Assembly (NCBI GenBank): GCA_016946835.1
Contig: JACVTC010000027.1
Coordinates: 620,001-684,000, forward strand
DNA: 64,000 bases
Source of the DNA: Neocallimastix lanati (nom. inval.)
Lineage: Eukaryota; Neocallimastigomycota; Neocallimastigomycetes; Neocallimastigales; Neocallimastigaceae
Reading direction: 5' to 3'
Each line of letters begins with the position of its first letter. Within the stretch, counting starts at the first letter, position 1. The notes below the pieces were generated by a model. That model searched no databases. It was not told the origin of the DNA and saw only the letters and a program-made list of their open reading frames with translations. Positions 32,301 through 43,521 of the stretch are shown here, piece after piece. The position numbers and the translations under genes were made by a program.

Positions 32301-33461
32301 GAAAAATATATTTCAGAATTTATGAAAAAGTTTTTGACAGAGAGGATTATCACTATTAATGATAAAACATATATTAAAGATAGAGGTAAACTTAGACTAG
32401 TAATAGATGATTATTTGGAAAAAATAAAAATTATCGGAATGGCCCATAGGATCGGCCATGAAGGCCTACAAAAGACATATGATAGAATAAAACAAAATTT
32501 TTATTGGAAAAATATGATTTTGGATATAAAGAAGTATATTTCAATTTGTAAAATATGCCAATTGAACAGATCGGAACCTTCTCCCAATTTAGTTGAACAA
32601 TTTAGAACTCCTGTAGAGGCTCCTTTTGTCAGATTAGGATTGGATATTATTGGACCTTTAAAAACTACATCCAAAGGTAATAAGTATATTATAGTTTGTG
32701 TAGATTATTTTACTTTATGGGTTGAAGCTGAAGCCTCTCAAACAATTACTTCTCAAGATGTTATCACCTTTTTAATTAATGTTTTTAGTAGACATGGGTT
32801 ACCACAAATAATTAATATGGATAATGGAACCCAGTTGAATAGTGATTTCACCAAAATATTCTTAGATCTTTATGGTGTATATATTCATTTTGTTGTTCGT
32901 TACCATCCTGCTTCTAATGGCTTGGTCGAAAATAGAAATAGAGAGATTGGAAAACAACTTAGGAATTTTGCTGGTAAAAATAATGATTGGGATACCTTAC
33001 TACCTTTAGCTTTATGGGCTATCAGGACTTCAAAATCTTCTGTTAGTGGATATTCAAGTTTTGAATTATTATATGGACGTGAAGATATACTCCCAAATGA
33101 AATCAATATACTTTGTTCATTAGGAGAATCCATTGAGCAACCGATTGAAGAATTATTATTAGAAAGATTAATAGAACATACAAAATGGATTAAAGATGCA
33201 GCCAATAAAAAGTTTGGGACAATTAACTATTGGAAGACAAGAAGAGAAGCAAAGAAAAGTATGGAAAAGATTCATGAATACAAAATCGGTGATAAAGTAA
33301 AAATAAGAATGTTTCAAAGACATAAATTGGACCCTTATTATATTGGGCCCTATACAATCAAAGAAATCACTTGGAATACTGTTAAATTACAAGAAGATAA
33401 AACTGGAATTATATTAAAGAGGAATGTACACATCAAAAATATTCTACCTTATAGAGAATAA
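29379..33461 (+). CDS. pol: Gypsy-2 Pol polyprotein
   Basis: A 1,360-residue open frame. Asn/Lys-rich N-terminal ~160 residues; protease near residue 272 (AILIDGGSNANLV); RT with WRLCIDYRLLN (~533) and YLDDIIVYS (~637); RNase H with FIIRTDASYLGIGG (~783) and ADALSRI; a variable Asn-rich insert; integrase HHCC (HRIGHEGL, then CKICQ, ~1022-1055); D,D,E core (GLDIIGPL, MDNGTQL, NGLVENRNREIG, ~1087-1185); GPY/F module (YYIGPYTIKE, ~1320). No chromodomain. All usual domains are present in Ty3/Gypsy order. How pol is expressed after the gag stop is not evident. Confidence 0.94.
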   Translation: MYYNTINNSPKIKYNLRNRNIVELPLKNKPKINYNINNTKNFNHDITNKHDNENVDNNTLESINDGNLDKLNINKTKVLNNNDFESIGKKIRNNSLDIVDKADLDIMDKVDLDVENNNKNKTDNLNTQNEEIGKNSKVNNLNKIGIGNRMNPTNDKERDKTKDKATRVGQIIQLLEGVEPYDIVEELRNTPANINLAQLLGISSALRADVNRSFKKLKTEEETIIGYAECYDDIENFEIVNNPTHCYCTREVQEHDIAVVSGSVDGYPAAILIDGGSNANLVTRKFLTKFIKNYTVVRTTSGRVHQALSDVEEKVYEIVQLEVQIGTLKINTEFRVVDNGDPIFDIIINLKTQADYKLLVDANSKYLYVRNKINNINGIFSFNVVPLVPLEDVQIFQSQAMFCYIIENPPSTIINNINSINENVDKNKILEVLIDNMDIKDLDFKAEFKKILNSYTDVIAVSSDDLEPSELLPHHIELIAGSKPIKQKAYRISQIQLEALKIELKKLIDKGLIVPSHSPWSSPIVLVPKKNGRWRLCIDYRLLNNITKKDAYAIPIIQEIFDALKDAYIFSTLDLFSGYHQIPMFKDDQELTSFTTKFGNYYFKVMPFGLTNAPATFQREMNRIFFDLINKCVQIYLDDIIVYSLSIEQHLIDLTNVFEILRNNKLKMNIEKCHFCVYEVEALGHKISNKGLLPIERKVDAIKNLDIPTNISELRSFLGMVGYYRNFIENYASISEPLRKLLRKNSPFIWTKEQTISFDNMKNSLCNAPILCYPRFDKPFIIRTDASYLGIGGVLLQLYEDKIEHPVFYISRSLSKSEHNYSITELEGTAAYYCINKFKPYILGNPFRTILYTDHQPLVPIIKNNEPNTSKHARWCLLFSQLQVDVVYQPGRANILADALSRIKRKDIITTNALVNDNNSNTEGNVKENNENNIDDEGNRSENGGNGIVDNNNIIINNNNEEDTPREFIDEIENEKYISEFMKKFLTERIITINDKTYIKDRGKLRLVIDDYLEKIKIIGMAHRIGHEGLQKTYDRIKQNFYWKNMILDIKKYISICKICQLNRSEPSPNLVEQFRTPVEAPFVRLGLDIIGPLKTTSKGNKYIIVCVDYFTLWVEAEASQTITSQDVITFLINVFSRHGLPQIINMDNGTQLNSDFTKIFLDLYGVYIHFVVRYHPASNGLVENRNREIGKQLRNFAGKNNDWDTLLPLALWAIRTSKSSVSGYSSFELLYGREDILPNEINILCSLGESIEQPIEELLLERLIEHTKWIKDAANKKFGTINYWKTRREAKKSMEKIHEYKIGDKVKIRMFQRHKLDPYYIGPYTIKEITWNTVKLQEDKTGIILKRNVHIKNILPYRE

Positions 33462-33466
33462 TAATA

Positions 33467-33531
<65 letters not shown>

Positions 33532-33846
33532 TATTATTAACAAAAATTTAATAACAAAATTTTTTTTTTTTTTTTAAAAATTGAATCAAAATTTAAATTA
33601 TAAATTTATCATAATTTTTATAAATTTTGTATTTGAGATATTCAAATTATATTAATGAATATTTTAATAACTAACATAGTAAATATTAAATTTTCTTTAA
33701 AAATGAAATAATATTCTACAATATAATTATCTTATAAAAATTATTATTTTGTTAATAGTCAATTTTATCTTCAATTAAGAATTCTTCTCGTATAGAGAAC
33801 TATACTTAATTTCATATATAAATTGCTATCTTAGCGTGGGCAATTT
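33462..33846 (+). other. Gypsy-2 3' noncoding region
   Basis: An A run (~33473-33514) and (TA)n follow pol. The segment before the LTR, TTAGCGTGGGCAATTT, takes the place of the polypurine tract; it is only partly purine. Confidence 0.5.
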
Positions 33847-34412
33847 TGATCTAAAACAAATATGTGTAGTAACATATTTGTATATTTAATAATAATTATT
33901 AAATATTAAATTTATATCTTTTGATAATAATTTTTATAATATATTATTAATTATTCATTATTATATTATAATTACTATTATAATATATATTAAATTACAT
34001 ATTATTTTATAATATATTATATTATATTATTTATTTTATAATTATATATTATTATATTAAAATATAATAATATTTTTATATTTAACTTTAATAGGATTTT
34101 TATTATATTATACAATATATTATTATGTATTATTTTATATTTATTTTTTCTTTTACATATAATATACATTTATTATTTAAATATAGATATTGTATTCTTA
34201 TATATATATAATTTATATTATATGTTTAAAATATATTTCATACTATTAATTTTATAATTTTAAAATGTAATTTCTTAATAATAACCAATTTCTAATAAAT
34301 TAATTTAGAAAGGGGGGTTTTTTTAGTTTTTAGGAAAAGGAATAATAAATTAAATAAAGATATAACTATATTATTATAATTAAAATATAGCACATAAAAG
34401 TCCCGTATATCA
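33847..34412 (+). repeat. Gypsy-2 3' LTR
   Basis: Direct copy of 26749-27315, one base shorter near ACTATTAATTTTATA. Copia-2 coding sequence resumes right after it. Confidence 0.95.
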
Positions 34413-35962
34413 TAATCAATAACATAGAAAATAATAATAATCTAGAATTAAACCTTATTGGTAACAATAAATTAGTAAAACCTCATGATAGTCCATTCCC
34501 ACCTATGATTCCAAACATAATTACAAACAACCTAAATAGAAAAACTATATATGAATTCATTAACAATCATAAATGTCATCCAGATTATAATAATGGTTAT
34601 GTAATATCCATAGATTCTGGAGCATCTTCAAATATCACGGGATCACTTAAAAATCTATGTAATGTTAGAGATTATCATACAAATATGATACTACCAACAA
34701 AGGAAAAAGAAATAGTACAAGTTTCAAAAATTGGAGATCTTACGGGATACATCAATAATATTTACTTCATAATAAAAAATGTATTATATTCAGAAGATAT
34801 TAATGAAAATAAAACATTAATATCATTTAACTATCTTAAAAGACAATACCTGATGTTTTCATTATTGATAACAATGCATACTTTAGCGAAATTAAATGAT
34901 CAACTTTTATGTATAGAAAAAGAAAACTCAATTAAAATTTGTAATATTTACGTTAATAATAAACAAGGAAATTATAAAACAATATACAGTTTACAAAGTA
35001 ACAATCTAGACCAATACTCCTTAAGTATATGGCATAAAAGACTGTGCCATTTCTATAATAATAATCTTATTAAATACTTAAATGGCCATACTATTAACAA
35101 AACTCTCTGTATTGGCTGTAAAATTTCAAAGCTGAAGAAAGAACCTTTCAGAAAAACATTAAATGCAAGAAGCACAAGGCCATTGGAACTAATTCATTCG
35201 GATATTATTGGACCTCTTAAAGAATCAAGGAATAATTTCAAATACGTTTTAACTTTCCTTGATGACTTCACAAGAAAAAGTTGGATATATCTACTGAAAA
35301 GAAAATCAGAAGTTCCAGAAATTTTTGAAAATTTCATACGTATGGTAACAAACGAATCAAATTTGACAATAACCAAAATCCAAAGTGACAATGGAAAAGA
35401 ATATACTTCAAAGAAATTCATAGATATCTGTAACAAAGCAGGTATACAAAGAAATCTTATCGTTCCAAGAAACCCACAAAGCAACGGAAGAGCTGAAAGA
35501 TTAAATGGAACAATAATTAATGCTACAAAAGCATTATTAAATCAAGCAAAGTTAAGCTACCATTTCTGGGAAGATGCTGTCAAAACCGCAGTGAAAATAT
35601 ATAACATAACTCCAAGAACTGCAATAAAATTCAAAATTCCTGATGAATTATACTACCATAAAGAAGTGAACATTGACAATCTTCGAGTTTTCGGATGCAA
35701 AGCATACTACTATATAGATGCTTCTCTTAAAAATTCAAAATTTGATAACACCTTACCTGGAATTTTCTTAGGATATGATGAACACTCTCCAGGATATGTT
35801 ATTTTCGGAACTAATGATTACAAAACTCATATTGTTCGTGATGCCGTATTCGAAGAAGATATCCCTGGAAACTTTAATTTTAATAATAAGACAAACTATA
35901 AAGAAGATTACACACCTGAAGAACTTAACACAAAAGAAGATGAAGACGAAGATTCAAAATAG
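34413..35962 (+). pseudogene. pol: Copia-2 pol, protease and integrase
   Basis: Aspartic protease (VISIDSGASSNITG, near 34600), GAG-pre-integrase (LSIWHKRLCHFYNNN, then CIGCKISK, near 35020-35130) and integrase D,D,E core (ELIHSDIIGPL, IQSDNGKEY, PQSNGRAERLNGT, near 35190-35510), then the domain ending DEHSPGYVIFGT. Clearly Ty1/Copia and related to Copia-1 in every domain. Confidence 0.88.
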
Positions 35963-36746
35963 GAAAATTAAAAATCAAGCCACAATAAATACTTTAAAAT
36001 TTTCAAAAAAAGAAGAGAGTGAGACAACAACCAGCGGATCCGACCCGGTGTCGTCGGTATCGTTGTGCAGTCGCCTCACAGCTCGACCAGCGAGCCATCT
36101 TGGGGAACTCCCGCGAGAAAAAACGTCTTCTAAAGTGATAATCATTAACAAAAGAAAAGTTTTGAAAGAAAAATTGAAAAGGATTAGAATTCAAAAATCA
36201 AAAATCTCAAAAATTTTAGAGAAAAGAAAAACACAAAATAATGAAACATCAAAAACTACTCCAAAATACATTGCAATTGTTAATTCTAATTATTTATTAA
36301 ATAAAAGGAAGAGAGAGAGTGACTCTAGTACAGATCATAATATTTATAAAAAACAAAGAATTAAACAATTAATTAATTTAGGAAGACAAACATTAAACGA
36401 TAATCATATTCCTATAAAACATAATGATAATTTTAACAAATCAAATGAAAATGTTAATATCGAAAATGAAACAAATAAACAAATAAATAGTATTGATTTA
36501 GATACTCCACAAACATTCCTAGAAGCAGTAACTAGTGATGATAAGGATAAATGGATAGAAGCAATATCAAACGAGCTTGAAAATCTCTACAACAACGAAA
36601 CCATGTCCTTAGTAAAAAAGCTACCTGAAGGAAGAAAGCCTATTGAATACAAATGGGTATTCACAAAAAAAATATAACGATAAAGGAGAACTTGAAAAAT
36701 ACAAGGCTAGACTAGTAATCAAAGGATTTAAACAAATTGAAGGTAT
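35963..36746 (+). pseudogene. pol: Copia-2 pol, linker and start of RT
   Basis: Low-complexity basic linker, then the entry to RT (TPQTFLEAVTSDDKDKWIEA, then EYKWVFTKK, near 36500-36670), the counterpart of DEKKWLEAVENEL and SSKWVFSYK in Copia-1. The linker holds an unusually GC-rich stretch at 36029-36118. An LTR-like insert follows at 36747. Confidence 0.75.
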
Positions 36747-38608
36747 TATAAAGTGTTTTATGTTAAAACAGATTATAATAATACAAAAACACTATTATAA
36801 AATAAATTCTTTTTATTAAAAATAATTGGTTTATTAAAAATCTTTTATTAAATAGTTCTTATTATGTTATTGTAAAGAGACTTAGTCTGATTGGGATACG
36901 TATACAAGGTTACACAGACTAAAGATTAGAATAACTAGGTTAGAAAAATTTTTACTCTATATTTTATTTGTTATTTGGTTAGGGTTCTTTTATTATTAAA
37001 ACAAGATAATTATTTTATGAATCAATAGATTATTTAATTAGAATATAATCCGAATAAATAATTCATATAAATTTTATTTGGTAACACGTAATTAATGTAA
37101 AATAAAGAAACTTTGGTTTTTTAAAATTAAATTAATTTGATTTATTATTTATTGATATAAAAGATTAATAATAAAAAGTTCAATATAATTTTTATAAAAT
37201 AGAAAGTCTTAATTATAATTTCTATAATAAAATTTTTAATTAAAGATAAATTGTCAGAGATAATTTGTCAATAATCTTTTTCAAAGATTAATTTAAAATA
37301 AAAACTAAACTATTTATATTTTTCCTAAACTATGTTTACATGGCTTATAAAATTTTTACACTTTATTTCTATTATTAATTCCTAATCTAAATAAATTTTT
37401 ATTTTAATTATTTAATAATAAATTGGATCCCTTATTTATTTTGTTTTAAGTTTTCTTTAATATTATCTAGATAATTAAAAAATTAAAATATTAATTATTT
37501 TGTAATTAATTTCCTAATCTAATAAGGGTATATTTTATATTTGATATATGTTATTTATATTTTAATAATTAAATTATAATAAAAATAATTATAAAAAATT
37601 CTAGTTAATTTTAATTAACACCCTTAAACTTTAAATGTAAATATCTCGACATCTAGGAGGCTTTGAGACCTCGTATGATGACGAAATTATTTTTCTCTTC
37701 GCAACCTATCGGTTGCGCCTATTTTTAACCCTCCATCGCGGCGATTTGGGGAGTTATGGACTTTTAAAGTTAAAGCCCATTTTTTTATTAACTTTATTTA
37801 TTTATTTCATTAATTTAATATATTCGTTTTTAAACGAATATTTTATTTTAAAGTTTTAATTTATTATAATTTCTTTTTTATTATTTTCTAATTGTGAAAT
37901 TACTAATTTTAATAAAAGTAATTCCAACTTTTATTTTAATTTTATTTTTCTTATTTTTACAGTTATGAACTATCAAATTATAAAAAAATAACAATTACAT
38001 TTTTTCAATTAAAGAAAATTTACAATATTTATATTTTTCTTAATTATATTCTAATATATTAAATTAATTTAATTTACATATATTCAATTTAAATATTAAT
38101 AATAATTAATTTTATAAAATAATAAAATATTTAAACTAAAACTAATTATAGTATAATTTTCTAATTAACTATTTTTTATTATAACTATTTTTTATTATAA
38201 CTATTTAAATATTTTAACTAATTTAAAATTAAACTAAAAACTATTAATAATATTAAACTATACTATTTAAATAAATAAAAATTTAACAATAATTTGGCGA
38301 ATTTTTTGTGACTAAATTATTTAATTTCATATTTAATAAATATAAATTTAAATAATTTAAGTTCTAATTTATAATTTTAAATTTCAATTATTAATTTAAG
38401 GAGAAATAATTATTTAAAGTATTTAATTCATGTACGTAAATTTGATGTATGATTTTTCGTTTACATAAATTTATTGAAATATGCTTTAATTCATAAATTA
38501 ATGTAAATTACATAATTTTATTCAAGATATCGTGGAAAAAATTTCATACATAAATTAATGTAATAATGAATTACATAAATTTATTAAAGATATAAAGATA
38601 TCTTTACA
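36747..38608 (-). mobile_element. LTR-E: 1.86-kb LTR-like insert in Copia-2 RT
   Basis: Flanked by GGTAT (36742-36746 and 38609-38613), a perfect 5-bp target duplication. Read on the minus strand it starts TGTAAAGATATCTTTA and ends TATAATCTGTTTT...CTTTATA, the same start and subterminal 3' word as LTR-A, so I place it on the minus strand. No open frame of note. At 1,862 bp it is long for a solo LTR and may hold further nested DNA. It contains a hairpin pair CTTAGTCTG / CAGACTAAAG (~36887-36930) and a GC-rich hairpin cluster at 37636-37770. Confidence 0.75.
37636..37770. promoter_or_regulatory. GC-rich hairpin cluster inside LTR-E
   Basis: CGCAACC-TATC-GGTTGCG (37700-37717) is a perfect 7-bp stem, and CTCC-ATCGCGGCGAT-TTGGGGAG a second foldable segment (~37731-37752). 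Base composition is far above the surroundings. Perhaps a structured transcript region or terminator of the parent element; function unknown. Confidence 0.45.
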
Positions 38609-39899
38609 GGTATTGATTATGATAAAACATACTCTCCCACGTTATCTGTTGAAAGCATGCGTTTAGTCATCGCAATAGCTTCACTACATAAATGGAATAT
38701 ACAACAATTAGACATTAAAGCTGCATACCTAAATGCTCCTCTTAATGAAGAAATCTATATGACAATTCCAGAAGGAGATCCAGACTACAAAAACGGTTTC
38801 TGGAAACTGAACAAAGCCTTATATGGATTGAAACAAGCAGGAAGAATGTGGAATATAACAATCTCTAATTTCCTGAAGAGTATAGGTTTTACTCAACTTA
38901 AAAGTGAACAATGTTTATTTTCAAAATCAAACTCCCAAAAGGAAACTACTTGCATTGTTGCATTATATGTAGATGATATGCTTATTACAGGCTTAGATAA
39001 TGAAATAAACTCCACTGTTGAACTAATTAAAAATAAATTTAAAATATCAAAATGTAGCCCAGTAAATCATATACTTGGAATAACTGTTGAACCTACTGAA
39101 TATAGGTATAATATTTCACAAAAGAAATATATTAACGACATTTTAAAAAGATTCAAAATAAATGAAAATCAAAAAATCCTCTACTCCTTGTGTAGGTGAA
39201 AACATTAAAGAAATTAACAATAAACCATTCGATAATAATATCTATCAAAGCGCACTAGGCTCTCTCATACATTTAGCAAAATGTACAAGACCTGATATTG
39301 CTTGTGCAGTAAACAAAGCATCAAGAAAAAATAAAAATCCAAATATGACTGATTGGAAAAAGGTATTACAAATATTTAAATATATTAACCAAACCAAAGA
39401 TTATTATCTACAATATAAAAGAGATGGAAATCTTAAAGGCTATACTGACTCCGACTTCGCTGGAGATATAACCAATAGCAAATCTACATCTGGAAATATC
39501 TACTTCCTAGCTTCAGGACCAGTTTTATGGATGTCAAGACAACAACAATGTGTCTCAAGATCCACTGCCGAAGCAGAATATGTTGCATTGTCAGAAGCCG
39601 TTGCAAATGGCCTATGGTTGAAAAATATTCTTGAAGAACTATTTAACAAAAAATTCAAAATAAATCTCTATGGTGACAATAAAGCCAGTCTATATTCCGC
39701 TGAAAATTTCGCTATTGGAAAAAGACTAAGACACATACGTGTAAGTTACCATTTCTTCAAGGAACATGTTGAAAATAATAATGTTATTTTACAACATATC
39801 AAATCCGAAGACAATCTTGCAGATGTACTCACAAAAGATGTCAATGGAAATAAAATGTTATTCTTCGCAAACAAAATTTTCAAGAAAAATCTTGTTTAG
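38609..39899 (+). pseudogene. pol: Copia-2 pol, RT and RNase H
   Basis: RT core with QLDIKAAYLNA, FWKLNKALYGLKQAGRMW and VALYVDDMLITG (near 38700-38990); RNase H with SQQQCV-type WMSRQQQCVSRSTAEAEY (near 39530), YGDNKASLYS and LADVLTKDVNG (near 39670-39845). The coding text ends at 39899, seven bases before the 3' LTR; the GGGGGGA between them is a polypurine tract. Broken. Confidence 0.88.
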
Positions 39900-39906
39900 G
39901 GGGGAA

Positions 39907-40020
39907 TGTTAAAATATTCACATTTTATTTTATAATTTTATATTATTAATATTATACTTTTATATTCTTATATTATTATCAATATTATATTCTTATCTTA
40001 TATTAATATTTTATTATTAT
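39907..40020 (+). repeat. Copia-2 3' LTR, first part
   Basis: Begins TGTTAAAATATTCACATTTT, matches 25121 onward, and stops at 40020 where the LTR of Gypsy-4 begins. The rest should follow the 3' LTR of Gypsy-4 outside the window. Confidence 0.85.
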
Positions 40021-40364
40021 TGTAAAGATTTAATAAAATCTTTAATAATTAATTATTACATAATTAATTAATGTAATAAAATTACATAAATTTATGATTT
40101 ACGTATATGAAAATTAATTATAAATTTATGTAAACTTTTCATAAAGGAAAAATTATTATTTAAATAATTTTGGATAATAACTTTAATCTAAAAATTTATT
40201 TAAGTTAGTTAATTTAGTTTAGTTTATTTAAAATAGTTATTCTATTTAACTTAGTTAATTTAGTTTAGTTAGTTTAAAATACTTTAAAATTAATTTCGGA
40301 ATAGTTTTAAATAGTTAAAATTAGTTTAAATAGTTTATAAAAATAGTTTTGAATTGTAAATATA
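40021..40364 (+). repeat. Gypsy-4 5' LTR, left part
   Basis: TGTAAAGATTTAAT start, matching 6775 onward and 60242 onward, and ending at ATATA (40360-40364), where LTR-C begins. Confidence 0.9.
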
Positions 40365-40844
40365 TATAACAAAATATTATAATAAATATAATAACACTCA
40401 AAAAAAACAAAAATTATTTTATTTTTTATTTATTTTTTTTCTTTTATTATAATTATTTTATTAATTATATTTATTATAATACTATAAGCCGCAAGGGTTG
40501 ATATAGTATTAATATTAAAAAAAGTTTTATTAAAAAATTAAGTTTTATTAACTAAACAAAATTAAAATAAAAAACACAAAGAAAAGAATATTTGTTAATA
40601 AGAATTTTACTCATATTTATATTTTTTTTCAAAAGTTAAAGTTATTAAAAAATAAAAATAAAAGTTTCTAAAAAGTTCTTAAAAATCGAAAAATTTAGAA
40701 AAAATAGAAAACAATAGAATTAAGAATTTAATAGAATAAATTTTAATTAATTAAACACAAGAATTATCAAGAAATTCTAGTAATTTCTTGAACTATAAAG
40801 AATCTTCTAGATATTTTTTAGAATAAAACTATAAAATAATAATA

Positions 40845-40915
40845 AATGTGAATCGAACCCTAAGTAGTTTGATTCATGGTATTAGTTACTAACAACTATA
40901 CCAGAAATAATATTT
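40845..40915 (-). other. Pol III A-box/B-box-like sequence (degenerate tRNA-like)
   Basis: On the minus strand TATAGTTGTTAGTAACTAA (A-box-like) is followed ~38 bases later by GGTTCGATTCA, a 10/11 match to the B box. The D-type arm GGTAT-AGTT / AACT-A-ATACC can fold, but the T arm and acceptor stem do not pair, so this is not an intact tRNA gene. It could be a tRNA-derived SINE remnant or chance. It lies 12 bp from the Gypsy-3 array. Confidence 0.3.
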
Positions 40916-40926
40916 TTTAAATTTAA

Positions 40927-42008
<1,082 letters not shown>

Positions 42009-43293
42009 TAAGTTTTGGTGGAGATATCGGGGAAAAACAAAATTTTAATATTACATTAGATAATTATTTAAAATATTAGTTATTAATTTAAATTTTTTTT
42101 TATGAAAATTTTTTTTATAAAACATATTTTTTTTTTCCTAAAATTTTTTTTTTTAAAAACTTAAAGTGATAGATAAATTTTTTTTTAAAATTTATTAATG
42201 AAGCTTTAATTAAATAACTTTTGATTAAGTTATTTTATTTTAATTGTTATAATTAAATTGAATTAGTACGCTTCAGAAGCAGTACTATTGTTGGGATTGT
42301 AGGGGTAAAAATTATCGACGTAAGTATATCCTTAACAATTTTTATATTGTAAGGCAATGTGCTACAATATTCGTTTGAGAATAATTGTACTCTGTGCGTT
42401 TTATCCATGACACCGTAATAGGTAAGCTGTGTAAAACGTAAACGATTTTTACTAATCCTAACAATACTATTGGAAAGTAGCTGGAAATGCTATTTGATTA
42501 TAATAATTAATTTTAAAATATTTAATTTTTAAGTTATTAGTATATATTAAAATTGTTATTAATTATAAATTAAAAAAAAAAAAAAAAATTTTTTTTTAAA
42601 AATATACGAATTAAAATATTTTTCTTTGAGTAAATATTTATTCCAACAAAATTTTTTTTAGGTATCCGGCGTAATTATATACCTGCATATAGTATCTAGA
42701 TAACGATATACGTAGTAGAGGTTATAAAGATATAAAAATAATTTTAAATTCGCAAAGTAAAACAGAGTGAGGTTGCATTGAAGCGGGGTAGTAGAGGTTT
42801 TAAAGATAAGGTTACGATATATCAAGAGTATCTAACTGACGGTCTTTAGAACGAGGTCGAACGACGCAGTAACTTCACTTGGGGGTTTGAAAAACGATTT
42901 AAATTTATAATATATGCATATGAAATAATTATTGATTCTCCGGGTATAGTACTTATATTATTTACTCAATAAAAAAAAAAAAAAAATATAATAATTTTTT
43001 TTTTAAACAAAAGTTTTCTTTCTTTATTGTCGAACAGAGTGTTTGAAATAAAGTAAATATTAATATTATTAACAATAATTTTATTTATTCGTCAAACAGA
43101 GTGTTTGGAATAAAAGATTCATTAATATTACAAAAATTTTTTTTATTTATTCGTCAAACAGAGTGTTTGGAATAAAAGATTCATTAATATTACAAAAATT
43201 TTTTATTTATTCGTCAAACAGAGTGTTTGGAATAAAGGATTAATTAATATTATAACAATAAAATTTTTTTTTATCTGTTAAACGGAGTGTTTG

Positions 43294-43356
<63 letters not shown>

Positions 43357-43521
43357 AATTATATTATTTACAATTAATATATTTAAAATATATATATAAA
43401 TTTTTTTTTACGAATACTTGGTAGTTTTGTTACTTTTCTTTAATCAAACTACTTAAAATAAAATATTAATTAATAAATAAATTAAATTCAAATTAGTTAA
43501 ATAATAAAAATTCTGGTAAAA
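42009..43521 (+). promoter_or_regulatory. Gypsy-3 primer site and structured leader, first unit
   Basis: TTTTGGTGGAGATATCGGGG at ~42014 is the primer-binding site, the same as Gypsy-2. The 1.5-kb leader holds a long-range inverted repeat (TATTGTTGGGATT...GTAAAAAT at 42286-42312 against ATTTTTAC...AATCCTAACAATA at 42444-42466) around an inner CCTTAACAA / TTGTAAGG hairpin. Five copies of a 60-64-bp repeat follow (from ~43030, 43089, 43151, 43211, 43275), each with the stem-loop CAAAC-AGAGT-GTTTG or a variant, then an A run of about 60. Confidence 0.75.

Larger units (their letters stand above)
26749..34412 (+). mobile_element. Gypsy-2: Ty3/Gypsy element, looks whole, inserted in Copia-2
   Basis: LTRs at 26749-27315 and 33847-34412 (567 and 566 bp) differ by what looks like one base of indel, so the insertion is very young. 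A TAAT duplication flanks it (26745-26748 and 34413-34416; a fifth base is ambiguous). Primer site, repeat-bearing leader, gag and a single long pol frame with all domains are present. No break is obvious. Confidence 0.93.
25121..40020 (+). mobile_element. Copia-2: Ty1/Copia element, broken and heavily nested
   Basis: 5' LTR 25121-25427, gag, integrase, RT and RNase H in Copia order, and the first 114 bases of a 3' LTR (39907-40020). Two elements interrupt the body: Gypsy-2 (26749-34412) and an LTR-like insert (36747-38608). A third, Gypsy-4, starts inside the 3' LTR, so the remaining ~190 bases of that LTR should lie beyond 64000. About three smaller lesions are also visible. It is the oldest layer of the stack; without inserts the visible body is about 5.4 kb, close to Copia-1. 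Confidence 0.88.

Noticed and set aside
32042-32353. Minus-strand hydrophobic frame (103 residues)
   Set aside because: Antisense to the Asn-rich spacer and RNase H end of Gypsy-2 pol; hydrophobicity comes from reading AAT/GAA codons backwards.
40845-40915. An intact tRNA gene
   Set aside because: A- and B-box words are present but the T arm has three mismatches, and the anticodon and acceptor stems do not pair.
43028-43292. CRISPR-like array (regular repeats with spacers)
   Set aside because: Repeats and spacers are both similar between units, it lies in a retrotransposon leader, and the host is a eukaryote.
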